A DNA stretch of 64,000 bases, taken from Coturnix japonica. Lineage: Eukaryota > Chordata > Aves > Galliformes > Phasianidae. Shown here piece after piece: positions 40,574 through 49,339 of the stretch. The notes under the pieces were generated by a model. The model was given only the letters and a program-made list of their open reading frames with translations. It was not told where the DNA came from and did no database searches. The position numbers and the translations under genes were made by a program. The stretch lies in assembly GCF_001577835.2 (NCBI RefSeq), contig NC_029518.1:48765640-48829639 (forward strand), in the 5' to 3' direction. How positions within the stretch are numbered: position 1 is the first letter of the stretch; each line of letters begins with the position of its first letter.

Positions 40574-40925
40574 ATGGCTTTGCCCTGTAAAACCTACACA
40601 ACTACAGGAAAGGAAAACCTCCAGAAAGGTAGTGTCACTCTTCTGATCTCCCCAGGCCAGAATGGAGGTCCTGCTGAACAGCTTCTCCTGAAAGTGCACC
40701 TACTCAACATGTATCAGAAGAACAAAATACAACTTTATGATGGCATCCTGCAGGGTGAGGTCACATCCTCAAGGTAACTCTCGTACTTGAGGCATTCCCT
40801 GTCCACCCAGGGCTTTAATTCCATCCTTGCCATGCATCTCAGCTGGGGTTTGAATGGGGTATTCTTCTGGTGTTTTGTATGAGTGAGAACTGCAACAGCC
40901 ATCCAGGGATTTACTGTATTACTTC
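40574..40925 (+). other. Segment with an exon-like 99-nt stretch
   Basis: A 99-nt open stretch (40656-40754) is bounded by TCTGATCTCCCCAG and CAG|GGTGAG-type splice signals (exon ending G|GTGAGG at 40754). It is open in the frame reading GQNGGPAEQLLLKVHL. I do not recognise the peptide. It may be an exon of an upstream noncoding RNA or chance. Confidence 0.2.
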
Positions 40926-40986
40926 ACAGAATAGTAGAATTATAGAATATCCTGAATTGGAAGAGACCCACAAGGATAATCGAGTG
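40926..40986 (-). mobile_element. CR1 LINE 3' tail fragment
   Basis: CACAGAATAGTAGAATTATAGAATATCC then TGAATTGGAAGAGACCCACAAGGATAATCGAGT is the complement of a CR1 subfamily tail (consensus ...CTTATGGGTC-type end). Minus-strand copy, about 60 bp, heavily 5'-truncated. Confidence 0.85.
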
Positions 40987-41599
40987 GATTATCTCTGTCT
41001 CCACCACAGTAGAGAGAGGTGGAGCCACTGCTCCTCCTTAATTTCCTGTGGCCAGGTGAGGGCCACACAAAAAGCAGCAGGAGGGCTGCCATATGGTCTG
41101 TACTTCCAAGTTACCCCTGTGGCCTTTGCAGACATCATCTCCCCAGAAGCACTTGTGCACCTCTTGCACTGCTATGTCTTTGCACAGTACATGGAGGAGC
41201 AGAAGCTCCAGCTCAGCCTACATGATGGCTGCTTTGACCTCAAAAGAGGAGCGGATGATCCCTCCTGTTTGGGGAAGAGTCCTCCTGGACAGCCAAGAAG
41301 GGGAAGCAGAGAGGAGAAAGCCAGGTGAAAGCTAAAATCAAGGCAACGTCCAGCTCTCCCCTGCAGCAGGCCTCCCCCATCCTACAGCATCTGTGTGCTC
41401 CTCCAGCACAACTGCCTCCCAGAGCAGGGTGGGACTGTAGCAGAGGTGCCCTGTGCAGGACTGCTGCTTTGGGGGCAATTGGGGCACACGTGTCCCTCTA
41501 GGGTGGCACAGGATAACCTGCGACAGGAGGGGTAGAGGACGTGCCAGCCAAGAAGGTCACATTCACAAAGCATTCACCCGTTTACGGTTGTTTTCCTTT
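40987..41599. other. GC-transitional DNA upstream of the CITED2 island
   Basis: A plus-strand frame with an ATG at 40879 stays open to 41328 and starts inside the CR1 tail. Its second half lies between an acceptor-like CCTTTGCAG (ending 41131) and a donor-like CCAG|GTGAAA (41325), a 193-nt exon-like unit. No protein family recognised, so it is not called as a gene. Confidence 0.35.
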
Positions 41600-42107
41600 G
41601 CCGTTGTAAAAACATGGATCGTAAGCAAGAAAATGGGCAACACCGGATGGGCACCCGCCCCGCACACCCGAGGTGGTTGCTACACTGTGGGGCAACGCGG
41701 ATACGGAGGGAGGCCGGGAGGGAGAGATGCGGCACCGAGGCTGTGAAAAAAAGTGGATCTCGGATCTCACCGCCGGGAGAGGCGCCGGCCCGGGGGAGCG
41801 CCCACGCGCGTCCGCGTCCGGGGTCGGACACCTGCACGGCGAAGGCTCGGGAGGGGCGAGGAGCGGGGCCTCTTCGAGAGCGGGCTGCTCTGCATTAGCG
41901 ACCGGCCCCACGCGTGTCCGCGGCCGCGCGGTGCAGGCGGGCAGCGCCCTCCTCTGTGGCATTGCCGGGGCTGCGCTCCCCGCCGCGGAGCCCCGCTTTG
42001 TTCCCGGGGGAGCCCACAAACACACGTGTCGGCCGGGCAGGGGGAGCGGGGCCTCTGGATGCTGTCCTGCGTGGCTCCGCGCGTGGATGTGTCCGTGCGT
42101 GAGCGTG
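41487..42107. promoter_or_regulatory. CITED2: Cluster of HIF-type RCGTG cores upstream of CITED2
   Basis: Hypoxia-response cores occur as CACGTG at 41487-41492 and 42023-42028, ACGTG at 41539-41543, and GCGTG at 41912-41916, 42069-42073, 42081-42085, 42097-42101 and 42103-42107. CITED2 is a known HIF-1 target that feeds back on HIF. Five of the sites are GCGTG cores in GC-rich, partly GT-repetitive DNA, so some are expected by chance. The two CACGTG palindromes are the strongest and could instead bind USF or MYC. Confidence 0.4.
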
Positions 42108-42232
42108 TATGTGTGCGCGCTGGGTGTTGGTTGGTTTTCGTTGTTGGTTTGTTGTTTTTTTTTTTCTCCCCTCGCTTGCTCCAGGTTTTACTTCTGGTTG
42201 CCTGTAAGGGTTTTGCTCCTCCCTTCTGAAAT

Positions 42233-42242
42233 CCTATATTAG
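42233..42242 (+). promoter_or_regulatory. CITED2: TATA-like / CArG-like element of CITED2
   Basis: CCTATATTAG is the only AT-rich TATA-like core in the GC-rich DNA just upstream of exon 1. It is also one mismatch from an SRF CArG box (CC[A/T]6GG), which would suit a serum-inducible gene. If it is a TATA box, transcription would start near 42265. Both readings are inference from position and motif. Confidence 0.45.
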
Positions 42243-42264
42243 CTGTGGCCAAAGCTGGGTAAGA

Positions 42265-42455
42265 AACACAGCTCATTGTTGGCAAGTGCCGATGAGCCTC
42301 GCGGAGGAGTGAGGAGCGGCGCTGGGGCTGCGGCAGCGGCAGAGCCCCGCCGTCACGTCAGCCCGGGAGAGGAGGGCAGAGCGCTCTATGCGGGGTGACT
42401 TCTGCTGACTGATTCCACCGCCACCTTTGAAGGGAAAGAAGAAAGCAGCCGGGAG
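42265..42455 (+). other. CITED2: CITED2 exon 1 (noncoding 5' leader)
   Basis: The 3' boundary is a consensus donor, GGGAG|GTGAGTG, with the exon ending at 42455. The 5' end is inferred, about 30 bp after a TATA-like element, and could be off by tens of bases or be several start sites. The leader holds two short upstream ORFs: 42292-42312 (MSLAEE) and 42388-42408 (MRGDFC). Both end inside exon 1, so ribosomes must leak past them or reinitiate to reach the main start. Splicing joins this exon to 43013 and leaves only 7 nt before the CITED2 ATG. The two-exon layout matches mammalian CITED2 as known from the family. Confidence 0.75.
42351..42360. promoter_or_regulatory. CITED2: Tandem CRE half-sites in the CITED2 leader/promoter
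   Basis: CGTCACGTCA is two directly repeated CRE half-sites (CGTCA), and on the minus strand it reads TGACGTGACG, which also contains an ACGTG core. It lies about 100 bp upstream of the exon 1 donor, so it is inside the transcribed leader if the start is near 42265. ATF/CREB binding is an inference from the motif. Confidence 0.4.
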
Positions 42456-43012
42456 GTGAGTGCGGAGGTTGGGCAGCTGCTGCGGTGCGTCCCTTTTGTG
42501 TGCGGCAGGAAAAACGCGACCGCTTAAACGCGCGAGAAAAGGCGCTCCTCAGCCGCGCGGCTTAATTTCCGTATATATGCCTTGCGGTATCTGAATTTAT
42601 TTCTTTTTAATTGGGACTTCATTCCAAAAGTTGCTGACAGCGGCGGGGTGGGACTTCCCCGGTTCTTTGCTCGCTCTCCGCAAGTTGGAGGAGCGCCTTT
42701 GAACGAACGCAGCTTGTGACACGCTCGGGGCTCCGGAGGAGCGGGGCCCCCGTCCGGGTGGAGGCGGCTGTGCCGGGTGCCACGGTCCGCCGATGGTGCG
42801 CACAAGTTGGAGCGGGCGGGCTCGCCGCACGCCGGCTGAGCGGAGGGGAGAGGGGCGTTCGCAGGGCGGGCGCCGCTCGCGTTTCTCCCTTTGTACTCCA
42901 CGGTAGAGACGCGGTAGCGAGATTCCCCCTGGAAGGAGGACGGCGAGAGGCGCGGTGGCTTTCCTCGGGCCGCCGGTTGAGGGGCGTTCTCTTTAACACG
43001 CTCGCTTTCCAG
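42456..43012 (+). other. CITED2: CITED2 intron 1
   Basis: A 557-bp GC-rich intron bounded by GT at 42456 and a CTTTCCAG acceptor ending at 43012. It lies within the CpG island. A long plus-strand reading frame (42716-43582) crosses the intron and overlaps the CDS in another frame. I read this as the scarcity of stop codons in GC-rich DNA, not as a second protein. Confidence 0.85.
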
Positions 43013-43019
43013 GTGGGAG

Positions 43020-43733
43020 ATGGCGGAACACATGATGGCCATGAACCACGGGCGATTCCCCGACGGCGCCGGCGGGCTCCACCACCACCCCGCGCACCGG
43101 CTGGGCATGGGGCAGTTCGCCGCCCCCCATCACCACCAGCAGCAGCAGCAGCAGCAGCCGCACGCCTTCAGCGCCCTGATGGGAGACCATATACATTACG
43201 GAGCGGGCAATATGAACGCGAGCGGCGGGGTCCGGCACGCCATGGGGCCGGGCGGCGTGGGCGGGGGGCACCCGGCCGGCAGCATGCCGCCTCCCGCCCG
43301 CTTCAGCGGCTCCCAGTTCATGGCCCCCGCCGTGGGCAGCCCGGGAGGGCAGCTGAGCGCCAGCATGCAGCTGCAGAAGCTCAACAACCAGTACTTCAGC
43401 CACCACCCGTACCCGCACGGCCACTACGTGCCGGACTTGCACCCCGGCGGCCACCCGCTGAGCGGCGGCGGACAGCATTTCAGGGACTGCAACCCCAAGC
43501 ACGGCGGCGGAGGCAGCGGCTTGCCGCCCGCCGTGCCCCACGTCCCCGCGGCGATGCTGCCGCCCAATGTCATAGACACTGACTTCATCGACGAGGAGGT
43601 CCTCATGTCCTTAGTCATCGAAATGGGGCTGGATCGCATCAAGGAGCTGCCCGAGCTGTGGTTGGGACAGAACGAGTTTGACTTCATGACGGACTTCGTT
43701 TGCAAACAGCAGCCCAGCAGGGTGAGCTGCTGA
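43020..43733 (+). CDS. CITED2: CITED2, CBP/p300-interacting transactivator 2
   Basis: This 237-residue nuclear co-regulator binds the TAZ1 (CH1) domain of CBP/p300, displaces HIF-1alpha and coactivates TFAP2; that role is family knowledge. In the sequence, the N-terminal block (residues 1-16, [16 protein letters not shown]) and a His/Gln tract (HHH 37-39, seven Gln at 40-46 from a pure CAG run) are followed by [12 protein letters not shown] (115-126) and FRDCNPK (154-160). The C-terminal acidic activation domain (about 183-236) carries the helix starting [14 protein letters not shown] (191-204), the LPEL motif (210-213) and the end QPSRVSC. The whole CDS lies in exon 2, starting 7 nt after the splice acceptor, with G at -3 and +4. 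Human CITED2 is 270 residues; most of the missing length is the Ser/Gly-rich junction, here only about GGGGSG (162-167). CITED1 and CITED4 are excluded by the C terminus. Other long ORFs across this region are products of GC richness. Confidence 0.99.
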   Translation: MAEHMMAMNHGRFPDGAGGLHHHPAHRLGMGQFAAPHHHQQQQQQQPHAFSALMGDHIHYGAGNMNASGGVRHAMGPGGVGGGHPAGSMPPPARFSGSQFMAPAVGSPGGQLSASMQLQKLNNQYFSHHPYPHGHYVPDLHPGGHPLSGGGQHFRDCNPKHGGGGSGLPPAVPHVPAAMLPPNVIDTDFIDEEVLMSLVIEMGLDRIKELPELWLGQNEFDFMTDFVCKQQPSRVSC

Positions 43734-44775
43734 TTCATTTCCAACAAACAAAGGACTTTCTAGCGGTGCGAGTGAAAACATTCCCCCCCGACGCGGTGTC
43801 TCACTTTTCGCTGCCCGAAAAGGTGAGAGAATCTGGAAAGCAGAGTAAACTATGCGCTTGCGTAAACTCTTTATTTTTTTTCTTTTATTTTTTTTTCATT
43901 TTTTTTTAATTGCTGCCACTTTTTATTTTTATAGCCTCGACATTCACGTGTCCCCCTCCCCTACCCCCCTCTTACCCCCCCCCCAAGGCTCCCCCCCCCT
44001 CCACACGCACACATCCTTCCTCCATCCCCCCGGGGATCATTCCCATCGAACTGTGCCTTTGGGCGCTCTTTGCCCCCTCCCCTTTCCTCATTTCCTCGCA
44101 GGAACGTGCCCATCACTCCCACCGTGTTGAACAGATAGATGTTAATCTCGGCAAACTGCTTGATCTTGGGGATTTGGGAAACGACGGTTTCCGATGACTC
44201 GAGCTGCATTCAAATTCTGAGGGAACAGGGAAAAAGGCATTCGTTGGTTGCATGAACTTTGAAGGGCAGATACTACTGCACAAATGCTGCCATCTTGCTT
44301 AATTTTTAACTATGCATCGCAGTGCAGACTAATAAATCCATCATTTTGTTTTCTTTTTCGGATACGCTAAACTGGAAGCTTAGCAGATGTGGGCCAAACC
44401 TTTCCGGATCAGAACAAGTAAATAACTGTTACTTAAGAGTCTGCTGCCCATTCCCCCTCCCCCATATGTACAGACAATAATATGGTGTGGATGGAATGCT
44501 GACTAGTGGCAAACATTTCACAGGTCTTCTTTCTCTCTCTCTCTTTATTTTATTTTATTGTTTTAATTTTTATTTCGGTTCGAATTATTTTCTGTCTCCA
44601 GCATTTGGACACTGTGCTAATATAGTTTATTCCATACATGAAAAGATACTACTGTGTTGAAAGCTTTTCAGGAAATTTTGACAGTATTTTTGTACAAAGC
44701 ATTTTTTTGAGAAAATATTGTTAATTTATTCTATTTTAATTTGCCAATGTCAATAAAAAGTTAAGAAATGCTTTA
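43734..44775 (+). other. CITED2: CITED2 3' UTR
   Basis: About 1 kb from the stop codon to just past the poly(A) signal, similar in length to the mammalian 3' UTR. It opens with a T-rich tract (about 43868-43909), then a C-rich tract (about 43946-44035) with several runs of 6-11 C, then unique sequence. Its last third has a CT repeat followed by repeated TTTTA units (about 44529-44570), typical of AU-rich control of short-lived regulatory mRNAs. The final segment ends in TGCCAATGTCAATAAAAAG. Confidence 0.85.
44752..44757 (+). terminator. CITED2: CITED2 poly(A) signal
   Basis: A canonical AATAAA hexamer lies about 1.02 kb after the stop codon. A TTTAGTTTTTCT downstream element follows within about 20-30 nt, so cleavage near 44770-44780 is expected. 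Confidence 0.8.
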
Positions 44776-45190
44776 GTTTTTCTAGAAGTCATTTACCAGT
44801 ATTTTTTCTTCTAAACTCCCCCCACTTTCCCCAGTAAGTAAAGCATCTCTCTGTAGTACCATGTTGGTGTTCAAAAAGACATTCCGAGATATGAGGTACA
44901 CTTCACCCCTATATATGTCATGGTGAACTGGGTAGGTGAGTGGGATTTAAACATACTTACAGCATACAGCCTCATACGTAGCATTGTAATATGCCTGTCA
45001 GTGTGGTTTGATGAAATACGAAGTTGCTGAGATGCGACTCTTTTGTGACTTGCCAACATACTTGCTTTAAATGTAGTTGTCCAGAGTTATGATGCATAAA
45101 GTATTTATTATATTTATCTATTAAACTTGTAATTTTATAAATCCTCTTTCATTTTATACAATAGACTTTTTTTTCTTTCTTTTTGTATAT
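44776..45190 (+). other. Downstream flank of CITED2 with possible alternative 3' end
   Basis: No ORF of note. AU-rich UAUUUAUU-like stretches (about 45101-45120 and 45185-45200) and an ATTAAA hexamer at 45120-45125, followed by a T-rich tract, could serve as a distal poly(A) site giving a 3' UTR about 0.4 kb longer. Without RNA evidence it could equally be a conserved noncoding flank. Confidence 0.3.
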
Positions 45191-46500
45191 TTATTATCTT
45201 ATCTGAAAGAACTACTTTGAAAGATGGTTTGAGAGGTTATAACTTTGTAACTTGGGGAAGGAGGGTGGTGGGCTTTCTCATCTCCCAGAGAGGGTTAACA
45301 GAGGGGAGTGCAGCCCAGATCTGCATCACGTCAGCACTGACCTCATTCCATTCCTAGAGACTTAGGAATACACACTAGCTACTTCCTGAAATATTCCACC
45401 ATGGGACGTCTCTAACCCCTCTCTCCCATAGAACTCCCATAGAACATACCACCCAACCTCACTGAGATAAATCCATAAGAATCCACTTTAAATATCTGGG
45501 AGAGAAAAAGGGCCCCTTTTTGTAGGGCAGATGACATCTTGCTCCTCCAGTGCCAACTGTTGCAGTCTTCTGCCCTCACTCCACCTTTGGCAAAGCTGAT
45601 ATGTTAAGTTACTGCTAAAGAGCTGACTGCAGGGCCAGGCCCTGGTAATACATATATTCCCATTCACTTCCTAAATTCAATACAGAACCGACACCTCCAT
45701 GCTTTCTTTTCACTTGACTTTCAACCTTTTGTTTTGAGTATGTTAGGAAGAAGAGTAGCATGATGGAGACAGTTAAAGTTTAAACCTGGGCACATAAGTA
45801 GGGGAGGATATCATCACACCATGGGAGTGGGGTTTTTAATCCAGTGGGGAAAATAAACTGATTACTATTGATAAAAACTGTCCCAGCTGGTGAATAAAGT
45901 GCTATTTGGCCTTCTTTGCACTATGTGGATGTGAAGGAGTTAATATGTTTTATGATGGTTTAAAGAAAAAAAATGCCATAATATTAACAAAAGTAGATAT
46001 ACGGAAGTGAACGCTACTGGGAAAATCTGATGATAATGTGGTCCTCACAGCTGGTAACAGCCCTTTGTTAGACAATCCAAGAGCTTAAAAATGACAGTCT
46101 GGCTTGAGCCAGTGCTTGCTCATGTAGTGTGGAAGCAAACTGAACATCAAGTGGGAGCATTTAAAATAACATGAGTGTTTATAGAGGAATACAGGTGTGC
46201 TTCCAAGAGCCATTGCCCAACTGGCCACTATGTAAGTCCCTTTTCTATGCTAAGGATGTTTGATCTGCACACATTGCATTGCTCTCTTCTGTAGAGCTCT
46301 GGAGAGTGTCTCTTCTGATTCTGATCAACTTCTTACAGAACAGACTATCAAATTATGGGCACGCCAAATAGCACAAATGTTTAAATCCCCTGCATTCTCC
46401 CAAAACAAAAGGAGATACTCCCACTTATGTTATAAAGTATCCTTGCTTCATAGTGCTGGTTAAGCAAAAGATTCTTCACAGTTGAGACTTTACTACTTAA
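45191..46500. other. Gene-free DNA downstream of CITED2
   Basis: No supported gene or repeat. Confidence 0.55.
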
Positions 46501-46730
46501 GTCATAGAATCAATGAATGGCTTAGGTTAGAAGAAACCTTAAATGTCATCCAGTTCCAACCCCCTTTGCCATGGGCAGGGCTGCCCCCCACAATCTCTGG
46601 CTGCCCAGGCCCCGTCCAACCTGCCTCCAAGGATGGGGCACCCATAGCTTCTCTGGGCAGCTGTGCCAGCATCTCGTTACTCTGAGTAAAGAATCTCAAC
46701 ATCTAATCTAAATCCTTTTCCAAGAGGCAA
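46501..46730 (-). mobile_element. CR1 LINE 3' fragment (~230 bp)
   Basis: GTCATAGAATCAATGAATGG, CATCCAGTTCCAACCCC, GCCATGGGCAGGGCTGCC, CTTCTCTGGGCAGC and AACATCTAATCTAAATCC follow the complement of the CR1 tail in order. Minus-strand and 5'-truncated. Confidence 0.95.
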
Positions 46731-47159
46731 AACTTTTCACAGGCATACTAGCAAAGCCTATTGGTGTACAACTCTGTAAAACTAATGAGAGCTGCTGCAG
46801 CCACCAAAGTCTCTGGCATTAGGCTGGGCATTGTCAAGGATTTTTGCAAATTCTCAAAAGTAGACCCTGGGGAAATTTGCAAAATAATCATATTGCCTAC
46901 ATTGTCCCTTAATTTCTAATGAAGAGTCACATCCCAGAGGATATTACAGTTCTGTATATTCTTATGCATAATAACATCTACTGAGCAATATTGGGGGCTT
47001 GACCCTCATCTTCCTGATCTGAACCCTGTGGTAATGCTCCCAATGGCACATGCAGCTGAAGCAGAAACGGGCCTTAGAGATGATCCTATATTGCTTACAA
47101 ATAAGTTAAACTGATTTATTATTTGAGCACAGTGATCAGTGAAAAATGCTCAGAGATCC

Positions 47160-47790
47160 AGTTTTCCAGCTACCGTCAGACACCGGACAGTGACGCTGAA
47201 GCCCTGCGTCCCATTAAGTTGCTTTTAGCACAGGAAACTTGACCTCTGTGCTTTGGCTGTTTTTCAAGAACTTCGAACATGGTACATGAGATCTGCTCCT
47301 CTTTAAGCCACGTCCATAAATAGCCACACTGCTTTATTCGGTACGGAGATCAGCCTTAAGCTGTCCTGCCACGCAAGACACCCTTGGGTGGAAAAATTGG
47401 TGCTGATGTGTGCCATCCTCTGCTTATTCCAACGGGTATGAAGAAGGTACAGACGGACGCTGGGTAGGGTGAGGAAGAACCACTCCCTCTGTAGCCACAG
47501 CTGCATGTAGGGCCCGGAGATACTGGGGGGCACTGGGCACGGCCCAGCCATAGCACCTGCGAGGGGCGGCGCTGAGCGGCGGCACCATGGCTCCCCCCTG
47601 TGGGAGACCGCTGGCCTTGCGGTACGCGGCCCGAGGGGATGCGGGGCCTCACGAAAATCCTTCCTGTGGCTTTTAGAATAAGGGCAAACCAACCTCGGGA
47701 GAAAAAAAAAAGACACGTCTGTTGGTCGCAGGTTTTACTTAAAAACAAACAAGCAAAACCGGAAAGAAAAAAAACCCGAAACACCGTTAT
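47160..47790. promoter_or_regulatory. Small orphan CpG-rich patch
   Basis: Within AT-rich DNA about 3 kb after CITED2, CpG and GC content rise sharply, peaking at 47560-47660 (GCGAGGGGCGGCGCTGAGCGG, a GC-box-like core). It could be the promoter of an unannotated transcript or a distal element of CITED2. Overlapping antisense frames of 137 and 142 codons are probably compositional. Confidence 0.4.
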
Positions 47791-47896
47791 ATAAACAAGG
47801 ATTATCCCCCGCTTATCTTGTCTTGCAAGAGGGATTGGAAAATTCCAACATCTGGATTTGTAGAGTTCCTTTTATTTGTTTCTATTTTACTTCCTT

Positions 47897-47898
<2 letters not shown>

Positions 47899-47986
<88 letters not shown>
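47899..47986. repeat. Twin poly(T) tracts
   Basis: A run of 45 T (47899-47943), CCC, then 40 T (47947-47986). On the minus strand this is poly(A) split by GGG, possibly the tail of an old minus-strand retrocopy, though the DNA to its right is unrecognised. Tract lengths in assemblies are unreliable. Confidence 0.95.
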
Positions 47987-49339
47987 CCTTTTCTTTTCCC
48001 CAGGAGATGTTTTCCACACACCAGATCCACCAGGGAATTTGGGTGCAAAAACACTGTGGATCACTGCTGTTGGGCCAAGGGCTGCAGCACATATCAGTGG
48101 TACTGTATGGTAATACTTCCTGATGGCATGAAGTGTTTCTATAGCTCCTCCTGACTGTGTGGCCTAGTGGGACCTAACATGGGGCTGTTAACCAAACAGC
48201 CCATTTCCCCCTTGAACTGGAAGTTTTGCCAGACCTACCTAGAGTGGGCAGGGGCATGAAGAGAGGGGAGACGGTGCCAGAAAAAGCAGTTGTCATCCAT
48301 GACCTTACCTCTACTCTTCTTGAAGCCTCCATGTCCTCCAAAATGCTTTACTGAGGGGCTATCACAAACAGGAATAAGAAGTGTCTGTGTTACAGATCTG
48401 GAGTACATGTACTGACCTTAACCTGATCTATTTCTGTATCATCACTCTTAAGCATAGAAGTGTGAACAAGGACTACGTGACATTGGCAGGAACTGTTTAA
48501 ATGACAATACTTTTATTGATTCATTTGTTAATATTCAGGCAAAAATATTAGATAAAATGGTACATGCATTAAGGCTAAGCTGAGGAACCAAAGCAATTAG
48601 GAACTCATAGCAGCAGCATTTTCTCAGGGTTTCCTAGATTCTAAGTGAATTGTGTTGTCAGTACAGAGGAGGTGTTTCATATCTTTTCTTCAAATATATT
48701 TACACATTTCAATACAGTGCCACTATTGTGCTCACGCACAAGTTGAGTCCCAGTAACTGCAACGATAATGAGATACATCAAATGACCAAACAGATGAGCC
48801 ACTGTTATGGTAGATTCTCTGTTATTTGCCTCGTTTTAGAAAGAAATTTGCAGCAGCAGGTTTTTAATAGAGAAGGATCAGGTATTTCAGTCCCAGTCCA
48901 TCTGCTGTGCCCTCCCCCGTTAAAAAAATTACACAGGGGCAATTTGATCACAAACCTGAAGCAGGCTTTTTCAGACACATCTTTAACATACTTAAAAGAA
49001 ATAATGTTTTTTCCAGCTGATCACTTCTCTCACCCTTTTTCTTTCAGCGGGACATTTTGTTATTTTGGTTTATTGCAATGTTCATCTGACAATATATTCC
49101 CTACTTTATCAAGAATAAAGTAAAATAAAACAAACGTTCAGACCCATCAAGCTCCTAAAGCACTGGTTGAAGACAACAGAGCAAGTACAAAGCATCTCTT
49201 AATCACAGAAGCTAAATATTTAGCGGATGCTCTTCACAAGGAGATCCTGGAGCTGCACCTACTTATCTGCAGTTCTGACACTGAGCCTCCTAACAATTGC
49301 TCTGTGCATGTGATACCACAGCCTGCTTAGCAAATACAA
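47987..49339. other. Gene-free DNA
   Basis: Nothing recognised. A 157-codon frame at 48650-49123 lacks an early ATG and any domain. Confidence 0.5.

Larger units (their letters stand above)
41600..43850. promoter_or_regulatory. CITED2: CpG island over the CITED2 promoter and gene
   Basis: GC and CpG content rise abruptly from the AT-rich flank near 41,600, stay high through the promoter, exon 1, intron and coding exon, and fall in the 3' UTR. This is the usual signature of an unmethylated germline promoter of a broadly expressed regulatory gene. The limits are by eye. Antisense ORFs of up to 194 codons (42524-43108 and 42993-43541) lie inside it and are compositional. Confidence 0.9.

Noticed and set aside
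42524-43582. Long ORFs on both strands overlapping CITED2 (up to 288 codons on the plus strand and 194 and 182 on the minus strand)
   Set aside because: They lie in CpG-island DNA where stop codons are rare, cross the intron or read the CITED2 CDS in other frames, and show Arg/Pro/Ala-rich composition without domains.
48650-49123. 157-codon plus-strand frame
   Set aside because: No ATG near the start, no recognisable domain and no splice support.
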